This document shows positions 12,301 through 21,300 of a stretch of 64,000 bases of DNA, in pieces. The DNA is from Serripes groenlandicus. Taxonomy: Eukaryota; Mollusca; Bivalvia; Cardiida; Cardiidae. Numbering within the stretch: position 1 is the first letter of the stretch; the number at the start of each line of letters is the position of its first letter. Where the stretch lies: contig JASEVX010000377.1 in assembly GCA_031761405.1 (NCBI GenBank), positions 67,501 through 131,500 on the forward strand. Direction: 5' to 3'. The notes under the pieces are model-generated. The model searched no databases and was not told the origin of the DNA. It worked only from the letters and a program-made list of their open reading frames with translations. Made by a program: the position numbers and the translations under genes.

Positions 12301-15300
12301 TCTGCTAGTGTAGGCTTAAATTCACTTCTTCTTAAGTTTGGGAACCAGAAATACAGAAGTTTACTTGATTCTGGTGCCGAGGTATCCCTTATTAACCGAC
12401 GCGTATATGATAATCTAAAAGTAAAACCTAAACTACGTAAGCATAGTCTTAATTTGGCTACTGCAGGAAATACTCCTCTTCATGTAGACGGTTTTGCGGA
12501 AATAGAATTCTTAATAGGCGGATTGAAAATGAGTCAAAAGTTTTATGTCGTAAGGAATCTCAACCGAAATGTTATTTTGGGCATAGATTGGTTACAATCA
12601 CGTGGCGTACGCGTGTATCACGATCTCGGGTGTATACGTGTGCATAATCCGTTGGCTGATGATATACATGTGGCTTCAATAGCTCGCACGAAATCGAAAA
12701 TAAAGATCCTTCCACAAACAGCTCATGTTTGTTATTGTAAGGTGCGCAAACATTCGGAATTTCCCGTTGGGCAAAATTACGAAATATCCTCATTTGAAAA
12801 GGGTTACATTGGAAACGAGCCCGGATTGCTTATCACTAATGCTGTTGTTAAACTTTCCTGGGGTCGTTTCTCCGAGAAAACTGAGTTCGTTAACTGCGAC
12901 GCGCCGCCGATTTACAAACAACAGGTCATTAAAATTAGGCGTAAAAATAGAGAAATCTGTGCAGACACAGATGTTAGAATGAAAATGTATACAGGTATCT
13001 AACCACTCATTAAACTCAGACCATATCGCACCAGTTGAACAACCGTAAAGTTATAGACATTTAACAAGCAAAATGGTGTTTGTATAGGGGAAAATAATGA
13101 GTGTGCTGTCAATACCAATGATAAGGCTTGACGAAAAAAATGATAAGGCTTGACGAAAAATTCGAGGTATATCTATCTGTACCAATTATATATCCGAAGC
13201 CACTTTATCATGTCCAATAAACATTGTCTTACTTCGGTAACCATGGAAAACTTACCTATCGCTTACCATTTAGTTCAAAACAATTGGGTAATTATTTCTA
13301 GGGTGGATTTACATTTCGATTTAGTATGTAATGCGCAGCATACGAAAGTTAAAATTAAATCACCTATTGACTTAATGGAGCTCAAACAGGAATGCACTGC
13401 ATCCATAGAGTATTTCACACTCGCAGCACCGTATGTTGTAGGAGTTTTGCAAACTTTTCTGAAATTCAAATTCCCACGACTTTATCAGAAATAGGGTACT
13501 TAAGTTAGTTAAAGAGTTGGAATTTGAAAGAAGCAATTGCGACTTATTTAAATAAAACCATGTATGAGCCTTTCCGGAAGGCTCTGCAGGGTTTGTTGTC
13601 CGAAATAATGTATTTAGATAAAATACGATGTGACATTAAAAATGAAGAAAGTTTGTCGCGTAGCGCTTTGTATTACGTTAGCCTGGGTAGTGCCATAGTG
13701 GTCAGTCATATTATGAAATGTTGTTAAAAGAAAATGTAGTGTTTTAATGAACTGTCTGCCAAATTGTTTACGTAAATGGATGACAAAAGGGCGGAACGAA
13801 GCGGTTCACAATGATGTGAACTCCAAACGATGGATAATGGCGGGAACCAACCGCCAACCGTTTCAGTGCCGTCCGGAGAAGGGTTAACAGGGTCCGTGGG
13901 GACGCCTAGAGAGTACCTGTATGATGTATCAGAGTTTGTTTTTGAGCAAAGGGGCTCATGATGTTCCGGAAAAGAACTAACTATGTTTATTGTGTTTGTA
14001 GCAGTTAAGCTGCAGTATATAGTATTGTATATCTATTGTAACCCTATACTACGTTAATGTGGGACAGTATAATCTCATCGAGATCATAAAATATGATCGT
14101 AAAGTCAGGGTTGTGTTTGTGCTAACACGGCACAACTATAATGAGCTGTGCGGTGATCTGCCTGGTGATGGACACATGTTTAAGTGTCCATTAAAATGAT
14201 AAAGAGCGGGAAAAATACTAACAAACCGGGGAATCAACAAATTTAGATACATACCTGTGGGTATATTGTTTTTCTAGAAGATAACGCCAGCTGTTGATTA
14301 AACGTAGGAGACTGGACTTTCTCTTTACAGACAGATTATCAATGAATCATTATCACGTTTATAATGACCACCTGTTAAGATTCTTGAATGAAATTCCTGG
14401 AGAAGTTACTATGACATTTATGATCCTTACACACAACCGATATCAACGTCGTGCTTCAACCATCTGGTTGGGACAAATTTACAACAATTTATTCTTTGGC
14501 TACTTGATTATAACTGCAGACTTTGGTTTTTAAGATTTTGTTTTGATATTTGTAATTGTGCATATAACATGTAGTGTTTAGTTTATGCATGCACTGTTTA
14601 TTGTAGTTATTTTCAAATGTGTAGGGCTGCGTCAACCCATTGTGTTACTTATATTTGAACAATTTTCTGGGTGAAAATTTGTTAAGAGGGGGACGAATGT
14701 AACACAATGAGGGTAAAGGTATAGAGGTATACATGTGAGATATTAGATCCATGAGGGTATAACTATATACGGGATATCACGTGTACACGGCGCCAGCCCT
14801 GTAGTATATAAATGTATGTTTTTGAGGGAGCGGGGAGAGATTTGCATAGATAGAGAGAAGACGTATGGGCTCTCTGGGGAGAGTCAGAGAATGATATGTC
14901 GGCATGAGAGAGAGAGAGAGTCTTGACTCTAGTTTACCTATTTAAATAATTAAATGTATCACTATACGATCTCGTTTATTTACCTGTGTTTTCCTCGTGG
15001 ACAATTTGATGTAGCTGGCCAGAGTGCTACACAGGTGAGAATATAGTGAATATAGTGTAAAACAGGTGAGAATAAAGTGAATATAGTGTAAAACAGGTGA
15101 GAATATTGTGAAAATGAATGCCCCTGCCCTTTATTGTAGTTTTTTTTGGTTTACAAACTGACATTGCTTGAACAAGTTTTCCCTCTAAATAACCAGAAGC
15201 AGGGCCAATTTTAACCTCAGGGGCATAATTTCACCAATCTTGGTAGATTACCAAGACACAATACTTCATACCAAATACTTAAGCTCTAGACCTTTCTGTT

Positions 15301-18300
15301 TCAGACAAGAAGATTTTCATTTCTTTTTAAAGGTTTTCCTTTTGGTTTCAATGGCATCCAGAGTTATCAATGGAATTAATTTCTTTGAACACAACTTTGA
15401 TCACCCACGGATCATTCCTAGTATGTAGTTTTAGTCAAAATCCAAACTGCAGTTTAGGATATGTCATTTTAAGAAAATCGTGACAGACGACATACAAAAA
15501 CCAGTCACAAAAGCTCACCATGAGCACTTTGTGCTCAAGAGAGCTTACAAGATTATAAACATAACAAAGACATTAGGTTTTGAAAATATAATTAACAAGA
15601 ACTGTCGCTTAAGATGACTAAACCCTTTCCCACATACAGACTCTTTCTGACACTTTGACAGCAGACTTTTGAAAACATTGTGGCAAAAGGAGAAATTGAG
15701 CAATTTCTCCTTTTACCTCAATATTTTAAACTATATTCAATAATTATTATCACATTTATATAGAGTTTTCATATTTCTCATCAAGTATTTTCAAAGCCAT
15801 CAGCTGCAGATTTGATGAATCTGGGAAAGGATTAATACCCAAGCAAACTAATCGGATGTTCATGGGGATATTAAGCCTAAATGGTTAGGATCCAAAATCA
15901 TGTCTTGCACATCTATATTTCTGGATTATCTTGTGTACCATGTTTCATTTTAATAATTTAAAACAAGTAATAAGTTCAAATGTCATATTCCTGGACCAGA
16001 AACCCAACAGACACACGGACGACCATGCAGCATAGTGATACTAGTAAACCAAGATTTCTAGATAGAGTCATGTGGGCCTGGAACACTATTAAAAAATGTA
16101 TATAGTGAAACCTGTGTATAAAAACCACCCATGGGAACACAACAATATGGTCTATGTTCACAGGTGGTCTTTAATTGCAGGGTCATATATGCAGAAATAA
16201 GTGTGTTTGCTATAGACAGGGAGTCACTGTCCAAGGTGGTCTTTAGCACAGGTTTGACTGTATATTCTATCATATATACACTAGGGGGTGTAACTTCTTT
16301 GTCAGCCATACTTGACCCATGTTTGCATTTTGGTCCGATACAGAATAAAAAAGACGACGATCGAGTAAAGTGCTATGTGCAAGCATGAAGCCCAATATCA
16401 ACCCTAAACTGAACAATCAGTTTGCCAGGTCCCTCTGGATAAGGTGTATTTTTCACATTCTAAAATCCTTATTTGACACTTTATAATAAGCAGAGGGCTG
16501 CACAATGAAATTAACACTTACCCACATAATACAAATCTGCAGCAGACGACTTTGAAAACATACCTGAACAAAATTGGAAAATCATTTTATATGAAAGTAC
16601 AATAATTGAAAAGAGGTGATAAAAGGAGAAATTGCTCGTTTTTATCAATTACTTCTTTTGTTGCCATGTTTTCAGAACGCCATCTGCTGCAGAGGCGTCA
16701 GAAAGCGTCTAAATGAGGGAAAGGGTTAAGGGGGAGTAAACATGGTTTTGCAAGACAACATCTCTCTTACGGAGCAAGCGAACCCTATACTGTAGGTAAT
16801 CAATGAAATCGTCTCAACGAGACAACTCTTTTGAGTACTGGTTCCCACAACACATGGTTTGATTGATTCATAAGAGAAATATACATGTACAAGCTGAGTA
16901 TTTCAAATTCTAAAATCCTTATTTGACACTCAAAGCTTATGTTGAATGAACTCAAAAGGATCGTCTCAGTGAGACAATTCTCTTGAATACCCACAACATA
17001 GTGTTTTGATGAGTCTAAATAGGGATATTGCATGGTTGGGAAAAGACCAGTTTACTCTTCCTTATCTAGTCCTCCACAAACTATGTCCGCGGAAATATCA
17101 AAATAAAAGACAGCGTACCCATGGTTGGCCTGTTGCGGAGGTTAAATTGATTTCCCATGTATGTAGATCTATCATAGTGCCAAGTTCATTTAAGACAACA
17201 AAGGCTGCATCGGGATCGGAGGCAAAATTGAATTCCCCACACAAAGTGCTGTTTCCTTTCCCTATCAAAATAGTAACTCATATTATCCCAAAATGAAGTT
17301 TGCCTTACACAAAAAGTGTCTTTTCTTTTCATCCTCATCTTCTCTTCTCTAGTTCATTCACTCTTCAGCCTTTTCCACATACAACACATTTACAGCAGAT
17401 GACTTTAAAAATTATATTAACAAAAATGTTAACAATCTCTGTAAATGAGGTATAATTATTGAATAGAGTTGAAAACATTGTGACAAATGGAGAAATTGCT
17501 CATTATTTGGCACAATGATTTCAAAGGTTGTCCGCTGTAAAGGCACCAAAATGCGGGTATTTGTGTGAGAGGGTTAATTATTTGCCAATTTTAAGCATCC
17601 TTGCAGAAACTGTCATTTAAAAATATTGGATGATGATAGCTTTGCCTGTTTCATGAAGTCTCAATCTTCTACTCATACAGCATTTATTTGCTTCAAAAGC
17701 GAAATGTTGTTAAAAGTTGTAAAAGAAATACATGAAATCAAATGTACATATTATGTTTCCTATGAACTCTTATTGAAACAACAACATGAAAAACTTTATC
17801 CCTTTATCTAAAAGAGAAGATTAATTTTCCATAAACAAACTCTGTATCAAGCATATGACTTGAATTTTTCAATTTTCTTTCAGATATAATGCTTAATTCC
17901 TAGGATATGGCTAGAAAAATAGCTTTTCAGATTAAAATTCTGAGGAACCAAAACATTTTTATTCTGAAATGAGCTTATTTCCTACATCACGCAAAGACTA
18001 CCTGTCTCCCAATATATTTCAAAAGCGATTAATCTGCAAGGATGCAACTTAAGCTTGCACATAACTATCCATGCATTATGATATTGATAAAACCTATACC
18101 CAGTTTGGTCCATCTTTATTTTCATAAGGCAATAAATTAATGTCCGACAATTCCTGAAGGACAACGCAAGCAGCCTCTGGGTCTGTGTAGAAATTAAAGT
18201 CAGCACACATGGCTATTCTACCCCGGGCTGGAATAATATGCATAGGGCTACAAAATGTGGTTAATCCTTTCCCAAATAAACACGCTCTCTGACCACTCTG

Positions 18301-21300
18301 CAAGAGACGACTTTTGAAACATTCTGCCAAAGTAGAAATTGCTCAAAACAAGCAATTTCACCTTTTGCCACAATGTTTTCATCTTTTGTCAGTAATTACA
18401 CCTTCATATATAGAGATCTTTCGTGTTTTTGATGAGATGTATTCAAAGTTGTATGCTGCAGATTTGTTGTATGTGGGAAAGGGTTAAGGGGGAGTAAACA
18501 TGGTTTTGCAAGACAATGTCTCCCTTATGGAGCAAGTAAACCCTATACTGTAGGTATTCAATGGAATCGTTTCAACGATAGAAGTCTTTTGAGCATCCAC
18601 AACACAGGGTTTGGTTGAGTCATAAGAGGAATATATAAGCTGAGTATTAACAATTCTGCAGCAGACGACTTTGAGCGTATTTTGTCAAAACATAGATTAT
18701 CTCCATAATTGAATGGATAACCTATGACAAAAAGTGGAAAACATTGTAACAAAAGGAGAAATTGCACGTTTTGTGCAATTTCTTCCTTTGTCACTATGTT
18801 TTCAAAAAGTCGTCTGCTGCAGAGGCGTCAGAAAGCGTCTATATGAGGGAAAGAGTTTAATAATGGTTTTAGAATTCGAAATACTCAGCTTATATATTTC
18901 TCATATGACTCAGCCAAACCATAAGTTGTTGGAACTGAAAAGAATCGCCTCACTGTGACAATTATTTTGAGTACTCACAACATAAGGTTTGAGTATGAAA
19001 TTTCTGAGTACCGACAACACAGGGTTTGAGTATGATACTTTTGAGTACCAACAACATATGGTTTGGTTGAGTGATAATTTAAATATATAAGCTGCGTATT
19101 TCAAATTCTAAAGCCCTTAATTGATTTTCAAATCCTATGTTGTGAGTTCTCATAAGAATAGTCTCCGTAAGGTGATTCTTTTGAGTACCCACAACAAAGA
19201 GTTTGGTTGAGTCAAAATAGATATATAGGTGGGAAAGTACCAGTTTACTCCTCCTTATCTACTCCTCTGCCCACAATATAGGTTTTGGAGGTAACATAAA
19301 ACGAGCCCCTTATCTACTCCTCTGCCCACAATATAGGTTTTGGAGGTAACATAAAACGAGCCCCTTATCTACTCCTCTGCCGACTATATAGGTTTTGGAG
19401 GTAACATAAAACGAGCCCCTTATCTACTCTTCTGCCCACTATATAGGTTTTGGATTGAATGAATGTATATTGTTTTATGGCGCATCGACAGCTAAGGTCA
19501 TTTAGCGCGCAATTAAATTTAATTATTCATGATCCCTGGGTAAACAAACCAGTACTAGGCTAGAAAATGTACCTTGCCCAAGGGCACTCCACCATGACCA
19601 TAGTGTCGCGACTGGGGATCGAACCCGGGACACCCGGTTTCGAAATCCCCGACGCTAACCACTCGACCACAGCGGATTCCATAGATTTTGGAGGTAACAT
19701 AAAACAAGCCCCTTATCAAGACATCTGAAGCACATACACACACTTTTTATTCAAAACGAGCAATAACTATTGAATATTTGAAAACATTGTGGCAAAAGGA
19801 GGAATTGCTCATTATAAACATTTTCTCCTTTTGCCACAATATTATCAAAAGTCTTCAGCTGCAGAGGTGTCAGAAAGTGCCTGTATGTAGTTAAGGGTTA
19901 TATGTCAATGCGTATAATTGTTAAAAGTTAAAAAACTAGTACATCAGATAACGGTTTGAAAATAATATGCAGCTTCTAGTCAATGGAATGGAGCCCTTAG
20001 AGATTTAGATGAATCACAATCTTCCGCAAGGATCCTTCCCAGTAGTATTTTGACCAATTTGCAGCAGATGACACGCTTAAAAACATTGTGACAAAAGGAG
20101 AAATTCTCCTTTTGTCACCATGTTTTCAACTCTTTTCAATTATTGTTCTTTCATTTAAAGGGATTTTCTGTGCTTTTGCCTAGACTTTTCAAAGTCGTCT
20201 GCTGCAGATTTGCTGTATCTGATAAATGGTTACAATTTCAATACCTTCAACATTTCCACCCATGATTGTCACAGATTTCAACTTGTTACCAAAGTCTGGG
20301 TCCTGCATTATAGCTAAAGCTATATTAGTGAGAGGTGCCAAGGCTACAAGAGTTATTTCCCCTGAAACATATTGTAAAAGAATTAAACCAGACCTAAACT
20401 TCGTTGCTAAAGTATAGATCTGATTACTGCCCCATACAGGGCCGTTCAGATTGGTCTCTGTGTCAGCCAATCAAAGTGTCACTTACAAATATCACTTGGT
20501 AGAAAACAAGATAACACATATCATTCAAGAGATAGAGAAACGGTGATTGTTGAGTGTACAAATTTGTAGAATTAAGCGTTGGTTGTATTGTGGGTTTCAC
20601 TTTATTAAACAATCGAGTACTTGCCAATGAGTGTTTAACCCTTTCTATCATATAGATGCCTTCTGACACCTCTGCAGCAGACAGCTTTTTGAAAATCTAG
20701 CAACAGAAGAAGAAATTGCTCAAAACGAGCAATTTCTCAATTTGACACAATGTTTTCCACTTTTTGTCATAGAAAATCTGGATTTTCTAATGTTTGACAA
20801 AATAATTATATGTCCAAAGTCGTCTGCTGCAGAATTGTCAAATGAGGTAAAGGGTTAAACATTTCGAGCACTTGCCAATGAGTGTTTAAGTGTAAAAGTG
20901 TTGTCAGATCCAATATATGTACAGCAAAGTAATTTGGTCTTATTTTAATAACATCGAGTATAAACCCTGACCATGTCCAAATTGATCGTGTTCAACCTTC
21001 TGTAACGCTGCCCATCAGAGGTATTGTCCTAATAAATTGTCAAACACTAACCAATGTACTGCTAATATAAATCGTTGAGGGAAAATCAAATTTTTTTCAA
21101 AAACCAGATTGACTGTACACTCATGCCAATGAGGTTAAAACATCTTTTCTTCATAAAATCTGTGGTGTGTGTCAGATTTATTTGCATTTTCTATAAGACT
21201 CTCAGCCTATTGGTCTGAGACAAAACCTTTGTTAATTGTTAGAAAAATTGTTTGCCAATTGTTGATATGTGAGATTGATAGGGCTGATGAAGAGGATCAT

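Larger units (their letters stand above)
10760..15031 (+). mobile_element. Non-autonomous LTR retrotransposon (gag-protease, env-like remnant, no RT/integrase seen)
   Basis: Two 334 bp direct LTRs (10760-11093, 14698-15031), starting TGTAAC and ending TACA, look identical by eye. The element is flanked by a 4 bp duplication CAGG (10756-10759 and 15032-15035). A possible primer-binding region (ttggtgccgtaac) follows the 5' LTR at about 11,100-11,114, and a purine run (aagaggggga) precedes the 3' LTR. Inside are gag, a retropepsin-like protein and an env-like fragment in different frames. No YxDD, RNase H or DDE integrase motif was found in 13.0-14.7 kb. Identical LTRs mean a recent insertion, so enzymes must have come from another copy. 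Confidence 0.88.

Noticed and set aside
13524..13727. A separate small gene within the LTR element
   Set aside because: Short, no motif, inside the degenerate internal region.
18100..18227. Exon 4B as a remnant of a second, tandem nucleoside hydrolase gene
   Set aside because: No second copies of exons 1, 2, 3 or 5 were found near it, and its splice phases match the resident gene.
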